DNA from: JBLHKW01 sp047618565
GTDB taxonomy: Bacteria; Planctomycetota; UBA1135; GCA-002686595
Direction of reading: 5' to 3'
Length of the DNA stretch: 53,230 bases
Assembly (NCBI GenBank): GCA_047618565.1
Contig: JBLHKW010000011.1
Location: 1 to 53,230 of the forward strand
The translations under genes and the position numbers were made by a program. Shown here piece by piece: positions 9,116 through 18,291 of this stretch. Positions within the stretch are counted from its first letter, which is position 1. Every line of letters starts with the position of its first letter. Below the pieces are notes generated by a model. It ran no database searches, was not told where the DNA came from, and worked only from the letters and a program-made list of their open reading frames with translations.

Positions 9116-10513
9116 ATGACGGCAACCCTGCTGGCCAGCATCGTCTGCTGTGTCCTTGCATGGAGGCTCTCTGGCGCGCCCGGCGTGGCGTATCTGCTCT
9201 TCTACCTCGCGTTTCTGCCCTTCCTGACCCTGGACCCGGAAGGTGGAGGCGCGGAGTCCGTAGCTGACTTTGCCCGCGGCGGTAGCGCGATCAAGGCTGC
9301 GTTGCGCGCGCTGACCAGTATCGGGTTCTTGGTGCTGCTCGTGCGCCGTCGTGGCTGGTTCGAGCGCCTCACGGTGCGGGCGAACTGGCCGGTGCTGCTG
9401 TTTCTCGTCTGGGCCGTCGCAAGTCTGGTACGCGCGCCCTCTGCGACGCTGGCTGCTGTGCGGTTGGGCGAGCTGGCGACCTTCTTCCTGGCCGGTCTGG
9501 TGCTGCTGACCGAGGCGGACCGCCATCATGACCCGCGCGATGTGCTGCGCTGGCGGTGTCTCGCCACGGTACCGGTCTGTGTGGCGACGCTGCTGGCCGC
9601 GGTTCTGCAACCAGAGCTCATGGCATTCCATGATGGACCCGGTGGGGTGCGCCTTGGCCACCGCTTTATCGAGGCCAACGTGCTCGGATTTTCGGGCTGC
9701 GTGTTGAGCCTGTGGTCGACCTATGCCCTGCGCGAGGCGCGTACTCCGGGGCGTTCGTATCTGCGCGAACGGGGCCCGACGTGGATCCTGTTTGCGCTCG
9801 GCTTGCTCGTGGTCTTCTTCGCACGCTCGCGCACTGCGATGATCACCTGGATACTCGGGCAGCTGGCCCTGTGGCTCTCGTTCAGCCAGGGCGATCTGCG
9901 CAAGAAAGTGACGGCCATGGCGATCGCATTCCCGATCGGTATCGCGCTGGTCATGGGCATGGATCTTGTCGTCGACTGGGTCCTGCGCGGCGGATCGGTC
10001 GCGGAGCTGGCCAGCGCGACCGGACGCACGGACCTGTGGCTTGCACTGCTGCGCGGGCAGGTGCTCGAGAACCCGATCTTCGGTGCCGGATACCTGGCCC
10101 TGGGTCCGGAGGGCACCTTCTATCTCGATGGCCGGGACTGGAACAACGCCCACAACACGTTCATCTTCGCCCTGGTCTCGAACGGCCTTCCCGGGCTCAT
10201 CCTGCTGCTGGCCATCAGCTGGGTACCCCTGGCTGCCTGCGCTCGCCAGATGACCAGCCGAAGCTCTCCCGACCGGGCCTGGGTGCTGTTCTTCATCCTG
10301 CAACTGACGGTTCTGGTCACGGGACTGACGGGCTTCGGTATCTGCGGCCACCCGAACGTGGTGATGCTCTTCAGCTTTGCCCTCTATCCGTATTGCGCGC
10401 AGGCGGGCGTGTCGGTCGCGGGAATCCGCCGCGATCTGAGACTTAGATCTCCACCTACCGGACAGGGTTCTCGATATCCAGATCGCCGGAGTCCGTCCCC
10501 TGGGCTCGGGTAG
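9116..10513 (+). CDS. O-antigen ligase/Wzy-type polysaccharide polymerase
   Basis: The protein has 465 residues from the ATG at 9116, two bases after the previous stop. About ten to twelve hydrophobic helices are visible. A Wzy_C-like signature lies in the C-terminal half: GRTDLWLALLRGQVLENPIFG followed by a loop with NNAHNTFIFALVSNGLPG. The Arg/His residues in this large periplasmic loop are the ones expected to handle the undecaprenyl-linked substrate. In this operon it is the best candidate for joining repeat units (Wzy), though a WaaL-like ligase role is equally possible from sequence. The extreme C terminus (after SVAGIRRD) is Arg/Ser/Pro-rich and probably cytoplasmic. Confidence 0.85.
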   Translation: MTATLLASIVCCVLAWRLSGAPGVAYLLFYLAFLPFLTLDPEGGGAESVADFARGGSAIKAALRALTSIGFLVLLVRRRGWFERLTVRANWPVLLFLVWAVASLVRAPSATLAAVRLGELATFFLAGLVLLTEADRHHDPRDVLRWRCLATVPVCVATLLAAVLQPELMAFHDGPGGVRLGHRFIEANVLGFSGCVLSLWSTYALREARTPGRSYLRERGPTWILFALGLLVVFFARSRTAMITWILGQLALWLSFSQGDLRKKVTAMAIAFPIGIALVMGMDLVVDWVLRGGSVAELASATGRTDLWLALLRGQVLENPIFGAGYLALGPEGTFYLDGRDWNNAHNTFIFALVSNGLPGLILLLAISWVPLAACARQMTSRSSPDRAWVLFFILQLTVLVTGLTGFGICGHPNVVMLFSFALYPYCAQAGVSVAGIRRDLRLRSPPTGQGSRYPDRRSPSPGLG

Positions 10514-10515
10514 CC

Positions 10516-11286
10516 ATGATCAAGGCGAAAACGAACAAGCTGCCACTCCTCGATAGCACGTACGTCGCCCGCGTGCGGCCCGTGCTCTCTTACGCGACCA
10601 GTCTGATGCTGATCGGTATGCTGGCGCCGATCGGTCTCTGCGTGGCGCTCATCAATCTAGCGCTGTTCCGTGATCCGCGTCGGATCCTCTTTATTCAGGA
10701 GCGCGTTGGCCTTAACGGTCGGCCATTCATGATCCTGAAGTTCCGGACCATGCGTGACCTGGCACCTGACTCAAGGTGCACACCTGGCAGTACGGACGAT
10801 ATCTGCCGCGTGACATGCTTCGGACGCTTTCTTCGCAACACGCATATCGACGAGTTGCCCCAGCTGATCAACGTCCTGCGTGGCGAGATGGAGCTGATCG
10901 GCCCGCGCCCGGAGATGACCTCGATCGAATCCTGGGCCCAGGCGCGCATTCCCGGATTCGAGCGTCGTCTCGTGATCAGCCCGGGCGTCACTGGTTACGC
11001 GCAGGTCATTCAGGGTTACGCGCCCCAGGAGGTCGATGCCTACGATCGCAAGTGTGCGCTCAACATCGAGTATCTGGAACGCATCTCGATGCGCACGGAC
11101 GTGTGGATCTTGATACGCACATGCGTCTGTGTCCTGAGTGGCCGTGGCTGGCAGTTCGAACCGCCCGCACCGGCCAGCACCCCGCTCGAGAGCGCAGACA
11201 TGCCTGAGCCCGAAGCACCGCCCACCCCTCGTTCGCTTGCACACGTCGTTGCGGAAGAGCCCGTTGGAACTGGGGTCGACAGCTAA
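10516..11286 (+). CDS. Initiating sugar-1-phosphate transferase (PglC/WbaP catalytic-domain family)
   Basis: This 256-residue monotopic phosphoglycosyltransferase catalyses transfer of a sugar-1-phosphate from a nucleotide sugar to undecaprenyl phosphate, the first step of repeat-unit synthesis. It has an N-terminal hydrophobic re-entrant helix (about 27-50), then the family hallmarks FIQERVGLNGRPFMILKFRTM, HIDELPQLINVLRGEM (with the catalytic Asp-Glu dyad) and LIGPRPE, and PGVTGYAQV near residue 160. It is the small catalytic-core type without the WbaP N-terminal membrane domain. The Pro-rich C-terminal tail (after about residue 215) is unlike the family. It overlaps the next gene by about 23 nt if that starts at 11264. 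Confidence 0.92.
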   Translation: MIKAKTNKLPLLDSTYVARVRPVLSYATSLMLIGMLAPIGLCVALINLALFRDPRRILFIQERVGLNGRPFMILKFRTMRDLAPDSRCTPGSTDDICRVTCFGRFLRNTHIDELPQLINVLRGEMELIGPRPEMTSIESWAQARIPGFERRLVISPGVTGYAQVIQGYAPQEVDAYDRKCALNIEYLERISMRTDVWILIRTCVCVLSGRGWQFEPPAPASTPLESADMPEPEAPPTPRSLAHVVAEEPVGTGVDS

Positions 11287-12631
11287 CAAGGCGCGTACGG
11301 CTTCCGCTTCGCCCCTGGGGCAGGTCATCATCGACCTGTCGCGCGAACTGGACATGGCCGGTGCGGCGCACGCCTTCCAGCGCGGTGCCCGGGATCTACC
11401 GGCCCTGCGTCCTGGCGGAGACGTGGACATGGTTGTACGCGCGCGCGACCTCGCGCTCTTCAGCAGGACACTCGAACAGGTTTGCAGCGAGCACGGCGCG
11501 CGCGTTCGGTCGCGACATCGCGTCGCGGACCTGCTTCAGCACCACCTGCACATACGCACGGAGGACGGTAGTCATCACCTCGTCGACCTCGACGTTCACG
11601 TGAGTGAGACCTGCTTCGGCGTGCCGTTCCTCGGTTCCGACGAACTACTCGGTGACACGCGAGACGCGCGCGGCCTGCCCCAGGCCGATGCTGCGGCGGG
11701 AGCCTGGGCCGACGTCCTCGGCGCCCATCTGGTCGGAGGGCGCGTCCGCTCCTCCTATCGTCGAGCGCTGCATGCACTGCGAAACGACGCGGGCACGCTT
11801 GCTCTCGGGGCTCGGCTCTTCGGTCAAGCCCGCGCCGAGCGAATCTTGAGTTGCCTTGAGCACCCGGACGCCATGCGCGCCGGTCACTCGGCCGACCGTT
11901 TCGCGTTGCTGCGGCGAAGTTTCATGCGCGCGCCGCTGGCCAGCCTCTCGGGATTCATGCGCTTGGTCTGGGCGACCCGTGTACGCCCGCTCTACCGGCC
12001 GCGCGGCCTGACCGTCGCGTTCCTCGGTACCGACGGCGCCGGAAAGACGACCGTACTGGAGCGCGTGCGCGAGCGACTGGACCCATGCTTTCGCAGCTCC
12101 GAGAGCGGTGTCATCAAGCTCCGACCGGGCCTGATTCCTCAGCTCGACCGACTCGTACACATGGGCCGGGTCACCCAGGATCTGAGCGACTGGTCGCAGC
12201 CCCATCGGGCGGCACCGTCCGGTCGGCTGATGTCCAACTTGCGCGTACTCTACTACGGCCTGGACTACACAATTGGATACTGGGCTCGCATCCTGCCGCG
12301 GCGCCGGCGCAATAGCCTCTTGTTGTTGGATCGCTGGTTCGACGACTACCACGTCGACCCGCTCCGCTTCCGCGTGAGGCCGGACACGCTTGCGGTGCGC
12401 ATGCTGTCCGGGCTAGTGCCGCGCCCCGATGCGGTCATCGTGGTGACCGCGCGGCCCGAGCTCGTGCAGGCCCGCAAGCAGGAATTGACCGAACGAGAGA
12501 GTGCCCGCCAGGTCGCGGCCTACGAGGCCCTGGCAACTGGCGGAGCGCACTATCACCTGATCCGTAATGAGGGCACCGTGGAACAGGCCGTCGACGCCGT
12601 GCTCGACGCGTTGCTCGGAGGCGCAGCGTGA
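11264..12631 (+). CDS. Nucleotidyltransferase-like domain fused to a thymidylate-kinase-like P-loop kinase
   Basis: The protein is about 455 residues. The start is uncertain: a TTG at 11264 after GGAAGAG (11252-11258) would overlap the previous gene, while the first ATG (11354) would lie only about 60 bp before the first motif. N-terminal half: GGDVDMVV (Asp53, Asp55) and a later LVDLDVH (Asp108, Asp110) with intervening His residues match a minimal nucleotidyltransferase of the NTP_transf_5 type. C-terminal half: Walker A GTDGAGKTT (about 255-263), LLLLDRWFDDYHVDP resembling the DR(Y/H/W) region of thymidylate kinases, and a LID-like ERESARQ. It sits in the exopolysaccharide operon and overlaps the next gene by 4 nt. 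It is probably a sugar- or lipid-tailoring kinase rather than a housekeeping dTMP kinase. Confidence 0.72.
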   Translation: MELGSTANKARTASASPLGQVIIDLSRELDMAGAAHAFQRGARDLPALRPGGDVDMVVRARDLALFSRTLEQVCSEHGARVRSRHRVADLLQHHLHIRTEDGSHHLVDLDVHVSETCFGVPFLGSDELLGDTRDARGLPQADAAAGAWADVLGAHLVGGRVRSSYRRALHALRNDAGTLALGARLFGQARAERILSCLEHPDAMRAGHSADRFALLRRSFMRAPLASLSGFMRLVWATRVRPLYRPRGLTVAFLGTDGAGKTTVLERVRERLDPCFRSSESGVIKLRPGLIPQLDRLVHMGRVTQDLSDWSQPHRAAPSGRLMSNLRVLYYGLDYTIGYWARILPRRRRNSLLLLDRWFDDYHVDPLRFRVRPDTLAVRMLSGLVPRPDAVIVVTARPELVQARKQELTERESARQVAAYEALATGGAHYHLIRNEGTVEQAVDAVLDALLGGAA

Positions 12632-13971
12632 GCGCGGCGGCCTTCGCCAGCCAGGCCTGGTATCCGGTGCTCGTCGCCGATGCTGCGTCGGTGCACACCT
12701 TCGATGGTGATATCGCCCTGGGTGCCTTGAGCGAGGCCTGGTCACGGCGGTCAGCGGGCGATGCGCTGGTGCTGGTCGACCGCGCCAGGCACGTCGGTGA
12801 ACGCGTCGGGCGAGTGCTTCGTCCCGGACGCGCTGCACGCTTGCTGGCGCGCATGCCGGAAGCAACGCGCGTCGATCGCTGGTACATCCTGCCCGGAACG
12901 GGTGGAAGCCACACGCTGCTGCCACGATCCGCAGCTGGCTTCGCCAGCGGCACAGGTTTCTTGCCCGGGGGACGCCCGATCTGGCGCGTGGCGCGCGAGG
13001 TCCTGCGCCGCGGCGCACGCTTGGCGCCGGGACTTGGCCTGGACGAACTGGTCATCGCCACCAAGGGCTCGAGCGGCCCGCCGCGCATCGCCGGCCTGGC
13101 CGGCCGCGGAACCCAGGTTGCACTCTCGCTCGGCGTGCCCGGTCCGGTGCGCAAGGCCGTCGCGCGTGCCGTCGATGCCCGCGGCCAGGTACTCGGAGTA
13201 GCCAAGCTGCCCTTGACGCCACATGCGCGCGAGCGGATCCAGCACGAGGGCGACGCCATGGCCGCACTCCGTGACGATCTTGCCCCACGACTGATCGATC
13301 GCGACGATGATGCCTGGTTGTGGATGGAGGACCTGAACGGGCGGCGCTCCGGGGATCACCTGGGACCCGAGCACACCGAGCTGCTCGCGCGCCTGACGGT
13401 GGATGCGGCAGCCGTGCCCATCGGAGAGGTCCAGGTCTATCGATCCGCAATCCGCAAGCTCGCCGTTTCCCCGCCCAGGGATCGCGCGCTGGCGCTGGCC
13501 CTCGAAGAGCTATCCCTGGCTCTGCGCGCCGTTGCTGAACAGGAGCTCGTCTGCGCGGCGGCGCACGGTGACTTCACGCCCTGGAACATCGTGCACACCG
13601 CGGCCGGACTGCGTGCCTTCGATTGGGAGTTTCACCTGGCCCAGGCGCCCGCGCTCTTCGACCCGATCCACTTCATCCTGCAGACCGCCGTGCTGGTCGA
13701 GCACGTCGCGCCCCGGGAGCTCTTCGCGTGTGTGCAGCGCGCCTGCGCCGGCGCGCTCGCTGCCTACCTGAGGAGGCTCAGCATCGACGCGCACGACGTC
13801 CCCATGCACCTCGCGCTCTACCTGTTGCATCAGGCCATGCTCGACGACGGTCTGCACCGTATCGAGCGCCCCACGTTCGCACAGGTGGACTGGCTTCGAG
13901 ACGCGCGTCTCGAACTGGCGCGCCGTGTGACCAGGGAGCTCGGCGGCGTGCGCCAGAAGGTGGGCGCGTGA
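12628..13971 (+). CDS. APH-fold (aminoglycoside phosphotransferase/choline kinase-like) enzyme of the polysaccharide operon
   Basis: The protein has 447 residues and a GTG start within the GTGA overlap of the previous gene. The C-terminal part is a kinase of the APH superfamily: the Brenner-type motif HGDFTPWN at 313-320 (catalytic Asp315, metal ligand Asn320), then DWE at 332-334 in place of DFG. The N-terminal lobe is divergent; a VLGVAKLPL strand near residue 190 could hold the ATP-binding Lys. The first about 160 residues (RHVGERVGRVLRPG and neighbours) resemble no family I know. Its position between an NTase-kinase and a GT4 argues for phosphorylation of a sugar, polyol or lipid used by the cluster. 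Antibiotic resistance is unlikely. Confidence 0.72.
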   Translation: MSAAAFASQAWYPVLVADAASVHTFDGDIALGALSEAWSRRSAGDALVLVDRARHVGERVGRVLRPGRAARLLARMPEATRVDRWYILPGTGGSHTLLPRSAAGFASGTGFLPGGRPIWRVAREVLRRGARLAPGLGLDELVIATKGSSGPPRIAGLAGRGTQVALSLGVPGPVRKAVARAVDARGQVLGVAKLPLTPHARERIQHEGDAMAALRDDLAPRLIDRDDDAWLWMEDLNGRRSGDHLGPEHTELLARLTVDAAAVPIGEVQVYRSAIRKLAVSPPRDRALALALEELSLALRAVAEQELVCAAAHGDFTPWNIVHTAAGLRAFDWEFHLAQAPALFDPIHFILQTAVLVEHVAPRELFACVQRACAGALAAYLRRLSIDAHDVPMHLALYLLHQAMLDDGLHRIERPTFAQVDWLRDARLELARRVTRELGGVRQKVGA

Positions 13972-15206
13972 AGGTCCTCGCCAGCGCCTACGCCTGCGAG
14001 CCCGACCAGGGCTCCGAGTCCGGTATCGGCTGGAACTGGGCGCGTCGCATCGCGCGCGCTCACGAGCTGTGCCTGATCACGCGCGAGAACAATGTCGACG
14101 CGATCGAATCCCGCGCGTCCGAAGAGGGCATCGACCTGCGCGTGGTGGGTTACGATCTGCCACGCTGGGCGCGTTCCTGGAAACGCGGCGGACGCGGTGC
14201 GGTGCCCTATTTCTACCTCTGGCAACGGGGTCTTGCCTGCCTTGCGCAGCGCCTCGACCGGGAGCATGACTTCGATGTCGTGCACCACCTGACCTTTGCC
14301 TCGAGCTGGGTGCCTTCCGGCCTGGCGAGTACCGGCAAGCCCTTCGTGTGGGGCCCCGTGGGGCAACACCCGCGCGTGCCGGACGCGTACCTGACCGCCG
14401 GTGATACGCGTGCCCGCGTGGGAGAGCGCGTCAAGGCGAGCATTCGTCAGACGCTGCTCGCGCGCGACCCTGCTGTGCGGCGCACGCTCGCGGCTGCGGA
14501 TGTGATCCTCTCCCTGGGCCGCGAGTTCGGTGACCGCGTGCCCGCGCAGTATCGGCACAAGCTCGTGCAGATGCTCGCCTGTGGCACCGCACCGCAGTCC
14601 GAAGTCGCGCCCCGTGTGCTCGCGGGTGGAGTGTTCGAGGTGTTGTTCGCAGGCCGGTTGGTGGACCTGAAGGGCGCGCGCCTGGCGCTGGAAGCCTTTG
14701 CTCACCTCCGGCGCCGGCTGCCCGCGCGCTTCACCCTGCTCGGCGACGGACCGCTACGATCGGAGCTGACACGGCGCGCGCAGGAACTCGGGATCGAACA
14801 AGACGTGTTGTTGCGCGGTAACCTACCCCATGCCGAGGCGATCGAAGCCATGCACGCCGCGCACGTGTTCCTGTTTCCATCGTTCGAGGGAGCCGGAATG
14901 GTCGTGCCCGAAGCCATGGCCGCGGGCAATCCCGTCGTGTGTCTGGACTTCGGAGGACCGGGCGAGATGGTCGGCGAGCAACGCGGAGTGCGCGTGCCCG
15001 TTTCCGACGATCCGCAGGTGACTGCCGCCGGGCTGGGCGAGGCATTGATCGATCTCGCAACGGATGAGAGACGCCGGCTCACCCTTGCCCAGAATGCCCT
15101 CGCGTGGGCTCGAACCCAGACCAGCTGGGCGGCCAAGGCAGCACGCCTGGACGAGATCTACGCGCGCGCGATCGCGCACCGCGCCTCACTGTCGGGGGCG
15201 GCGTGA
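13968..15206 (+). CDS. GT4-family glycosyltransferase
   Basis: This 412-residue cytoplasmic GT-B-fold enzyme starts at a GTG in a GTGA overlap. The N-terminal acceptor half begins VKVLASAYACEPDQGSESG, a common opening of exopolysaccharide GT4 proteins. The C-terminal donor half has VLFAGRLVDLKG, LLGDGPLRSEL and SFEGAGMVVPEAMA, the last containing the EX7E motif that binds the nucleotide-sugar donor. It would add one sugar to the lipid-linked repeat unit. Its stop overlaps the start of the acyltransferase gene by one base. Donor specificity cannot be read from sequence. Confidence 0.88.
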   Translation: MKVLASAYACEPDQGSESGIGWNWARRIARAHELCLITRENNVDAIESRASEEGIDLRVVGYDLPRWARSWKRGGRGAVPYFYLWQRGLACLAQRLDREHDFDVVHHLTFASSWVPSGLASTGKPFVWGPVGQHPRVPDAYLTAGDTRARVGERVKASIRQTLLARDPAVRRTLAAADVILSLGREFGDRVPAQYRHKLVQMLACGTAPQSEVAPRVLAGGVFEVLFAGRLVDLKGARLALEAFAHLRRRLPARFTLLGDGPLRSELTRRAQELGIEQDVLLRGNLPHAEAIEAMHAAHVFLFPSFEGAGMVVPEAMAAGNPVVCLDFGGPGEMVGEQRGVRVPVSDDPQVTAAGLGEALIDLATDERRRLTLAQNALAWARTQTSWAAKAARLDEIYARAIAHRASLSGAA

Positions 15207-15931
15207 TGAGCTTCTTCCGCAACATCTACGCACGCCTGGTGAAGCCGGTCGGTAGCGACGGGAAGCCGGCGCCGGTCGAGCTCTCGGAGCGCGAGGCCTT
15301 CGACGTCCTTGTGCGCGTCGCCGGTCGTCTGGCGCGCGGTCTGATCTGGCGCCTGCGGGTCAAGCACGCGGGCGGCGCGCTGCTCGTGGCTCGTGGGGCT
15401 CGCATCCTGGATCCCCAGCACCTCAGCGTCGGCCACGGGGTCAAGATCGAGGAGCTCGCGGAGGTGCAATGCCTGTCGAGGCGCGGTGTCACGCTCGGCG
15501 ATCGCGTGACCATCGGTCGCGGCGCATCCATCCGCCCCTCCTCTTACTACGGTCACGAGCCCGGCGAAGGCCTCGAGGTCGGAAACGGTACCGCCATCGG
15601 CGCATTCTCATGGATCGGTGCATCGGGCTTCGTCTCGATCGGCCGCGACGTGATGTTCGGTCCACGCGTGGTCATCCTGCCCGAGAACCATGTCTTCGAG
15701 GACCCGACGGCCACGATCAAGAGTCAGGGTGTCGTGCGCGAGGGCGTCGTCATCGAAGACGACTGCTGGCTCGGCGCGAACGTGACCGTCCTGGCGGGTG
15801 TGACCATCGGTCAGGGCTCGATCATCGCCGCTGGCGCGGTCGTCACGAAGGACGTGCCCGCGAATTCGATCGCGGGCGGCGTGCCGGCGCGCATTCTCAA
15901 GCAGCGTGCAGATCAGGAGCAGGCCGCGTGA
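15206..15931 (+). CDS. Left-handed beta-helix (hexapeptide-repeat) acyltransferase
   Basis: The protein has 241 residues with its ATG at 15206 in a TGATG overlap. From about residue 85 it shows imperfect hexapeptide repeats ([LIV]-G-x4): VTLGDRVTIGRGASI, GNGTAIGAFSWIG, CWLGANVTVLAGVTIGQGSIIAAGAVVTKDV. It ends AGGVPARILK, the standard ending of the maltose/galactoside and WbbJ-type O-acetyltransferases. A loop with ENHVFED holds the likely catalytic His. The enzyme would O- or N-acetylate a sugar of the repeat unit using acetyl-CoA. The N-terminal about 60 residues are an unassigned helical extension. Confidence 0.88.
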   Translation: MSFFRNIYARLVKPVGSDGKPAPVELSEREAFDVLVRVAGRLARGLIWRLRVKHAGGALLVARGARILDPQHLSVGHGVKIEELAEVQCLSRRGVTLGDRVTIGRGASIRPSSYYGHEPGEGLEVGNGTAIGAFSWIGASGFVSIGRDVMFGPRVVILPENHVFEDPTATIKSQGVVREGVVIEDDCWLGANVTVLAGVTIGQGSIIAAGAVVTKDVPANSIAGGVPARILKQRADQEQAA

Positions 15932-18291
15932 GTCCCATGCCGACCACCTTGCTGTTCCTGCACCCGTCTGCGGAACTGTACGGCGCCGATCGCACGCTCT
16001 TGCAGCTCGTCGAAGGCCTGGATCGAGCGCGCTGGCGAGCCGTCGTTGCGCTGCCGCGTCGCGGCGTGCTCGCGGATGCTCTGGAGCAAGCTGGAGCCAT
16101 CGTCGAGGTGGGCGAGCTCGGTATCGGTGCCCGAGGTGATCTTGGACCGCGGGGCCTGCTCTCGCTCGCCTGGCGCATTCCGCGCAGCGTCCTCTTCGTG
16201 CGCCGGCTCGCTGCTAAGCATCGGCCGTCGCTGGTGCATACCAACACGATGGTCGTGCTCGGGGGTGCGTTCGGAGCGAAGCTCTCGCCAGTACGGCATC
16301 TCTGGCACGTACACGAGATCCTCGAGCGACCGCGCTGGCTCACGCGGGCCTATGCACATCTCATGGCGTGGCTCGCGGACGAGGTCGTATCCAACTCCCG
16401 CGCGACCCGGTCGTGCTTCGACCGCTGGTACGCGCCTCTTGCCGAGCGCCATTCGGTCATTCTCAACGGTGTGGACGGGTCGCGCCTGTCCGTGAGCGCG
16501 GACGCCCGCGCCCGGGTGCGCTCCGAACTCGGCATCGAGCAGGACGCGCCACTCGTCCTGCTTGTGGGTCGTGTCAACTCGTGGAAGGGTCAGTCTCTGC
16601 TGGTCGATGCGGCGCACGCGTTGCGAGACCGGCATCCGCGGGCGCGTTACGTGCTGGTGGGCGACGCGCCCCCCGGACAGGCCGAGTTCGAACAGGACCT
16701 GGATGCCCACGTGGCGCGCCTGGGCTTGCAGGCGGCCGTGCAGCGCGTTTCCTTCCGGGGTGATGTGGCCTCCCTCTACGCCGCCGCGGACCTGTGCGTG
16801 GTTCCCTCCACCCGACCCGAGCCGTTCGGCCTGGTGGCGGTCGAGGCCATGGCCCTGGCGCGGCCGGTCGTCGCGGCGAACCACGGCGGCTTGACGGAGA
16901 TCATCGTCGATGGCCAGACCGGCACCCTGGTCACGCCTGGCGACTCGACGGCGCTCGCGGCGGCCATCGGCGACTTGCTTGCGGATCCCGAGCGCGCTCG
17001 CCAGATGGGAGTCGCGGGCCGTGCGCGGCAACGTGAGAAGTTCACCGTCGCGCGCTACGTCGACGAATTCGCCCGCCGGTACGTAGCTCTCACGTGCTCG
17101 CCCGTGCGGAAACCCATGCCGGCGTCGACGCGGATCGTTCATCTGGTCTTTGGCAAGGCCAACCCCGAGCGCGCCAACGGCGTCAATCGCGTCGTACATC
17201 AACTCGCCAGCGCACAGGTACTCACAGGTCGCGACGTGGAGGTCTGGGGCATGACTCCGACCCCCGATGCACCTACCAGTCCGCGCCCCTACCGCTTGCG
17301 CTGCTTCAAGCGCGGAGCCTGGCGCTTGCGGCTGGATCCCGGAATCGCGGGAGCGATCGATCGATGCGAAGGACCGGTCGTGTTCCATCTGCATGGCGGA
17401 CTGTTACCCGAGATGGCTCTCGCCGCACGGCGCATCGAGCGTGCGGGACATACTTACAGCTTCACTCCGCACGGTGCCTACCGGGCAGCAGCGCTCGAGC
17501 ATCGCGCGTTCATGAAGCGCGTGATGATCCTGCTGTTCGACCGGCGCCTGCTCTCCGGAGCCAGGGCGGTGCAGGCATTCAATGACGATGAGGCGACCGA
17601 CGTCGCACGCCTTGCGGGTTCCACGCGAGTGGTGCGCGTGCCGAATGGCCAGGACCGGCTGGAGGTGGCAAGTCCGGAGGATCTGCGTCTCGAGCGACCC
17701 GTATTCGGCTTCCTCGGACGGCTGAGCGCGCACACGAAGGGCCTCGACGTGCTGCTCGATGGCTTTGCCCGTTACGCCGAACACGGTTCCGGGACGCTCG
17801 TACTGGTGGGCGATGGCGCGGACCGCGAGGCGCTGGAACAGCGTGCACGCGCCCTGGGTATCGAAGCGCGCGTGGTCTTTGTCGGCGCACTCTTCGGCGA
17901 TGACAAGTTCGCCACGGTGGCGGGCTTCGACGCGTTCGTACACCCATCACGGCACGAGGGTCAGCCCGGTGCCGTGCTCGAAGCGGCGGCCCTCGGCTTG
18001 CCCCTTGTGGTCGCCGAGGGCACCGGACTGGCACGCGAGGTTACGGAGGCCGGGGCCGGGTTCGCCCTTGCGAGCTGCACGCCCGATGTCCTGGCACGCG
18101 CGCTGCACGACTTCGCCGAAGCCGACGGACCGACGCGCAGGCGCTGGGCTGACGGTGCCCGTCGGATGGTTGCGGAGGGCTTCTCCTGGAGTCGCATCGA
18201 GACCGCGCTCGCGGCCGAGTTCTATGGCATCGCGCCGACGCAAGATCCCGCCGTACGAGAGGCGCCAGCGCCGCTTCGATATGCAATCTGA
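15928..18291 (+). CDS. Tandem fusion of two GT4 glycosyltransferases
   Basis: The 787-residue protein starts at a GTG in a GTGA overlap; an ATG nine bases on is the alternative. It is two complete GT-B enzymes in one frame. Domain 1 (about 1-390) opens TTLLFLHPSAELYGADRTL and has RPEPFGLVAVEAMA (EX7E) and VLLVGRVNSWKG. Domain 2 (about 396-775) opens RIVHLVFGKANPERANGVN and has FGFLGRLSAHTKGLDVLLDG, LVLVGDGADREAL and HEGQPGAVLEAAA (EX7E). The join near 17100-17120 contains an in-frame ATG but no stop codon. It probably adds two consecutive sugars. Both donor sites look intact. Confidence 0.88.
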   Translation: MSPMPTTLLFLHPSAELYGADRTLLQLVEGLDRARWRAVVALPRRGVLADALEQAGAIVEVGELGIGARGDLGPRGLLSLAWRIPRSVLFVRRLAAKHRPSLVHTNTMVVLGGAFGAKLSPVRHLWHVHEILERPRWLTRAYAHLMAWLADEVVSNSRATRSCFDRWYAPLAERHSVILNGVDGSRLSVSADARARVRSELGIEQDAPLVLLVGRVNSWKGQSLLVDAAHALRDRHPRARYVLVGDAPPGQAEFEQDLDAHVARLGLQAAVQRVSFRGDVASLYAAADLCVVPSTRPEPFGLVAVEAMALARPVVAANHGGLTEIIVDGQTGTLVTPGDSTALAAAIGDLLADPERARQMGVAGRARQREKFTVARYVDEFARRYVALTCSPVRKPMPASTRIVHLVFGKANPERANGVNRVVHQLASAQVLTGRDVEVWGMTPTPDAPTSPRPYRLRCFKRGAWRLRLDPGIAGAIDRCEGPVVFHLHGGLLPEMALAARRIERAGHTYSFTPHGAYRAAALEHRAFMKRVMILLFDRRLLSGARAVQAFNDDEATDVARLAGSTRVVRVPNGQDRLEVASPEDLRLERPVFGFLGRLSAHTKGLDVLLDGFARYAEHGSGTLVLVGDGADREALEQRARALGIEARVVFVGALFGDDKFATVAGFDAFVHPSRHEGQPGAVLEAAALGLPLVVAEGTGLAREVTEAGAGFALASCTPDVLARALHDFAEADGPTRRRWADGARRMVAEGFSWSRIETALAAEFYGIAPTQDPAVREAPAPLRYAI

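Noticed and set aside
11592..11606. Second parS-like site around GTTCACGTGAG
   Set aside because: Only the central part matches, the palindrome is incomplete and it lies inside a coding region.
12628..13971. Aminoglycoside resistance gene
   Set aside because: Only the kinase fold is shared; operon context and the long novel N terminus point to polysaccharide tailoring.
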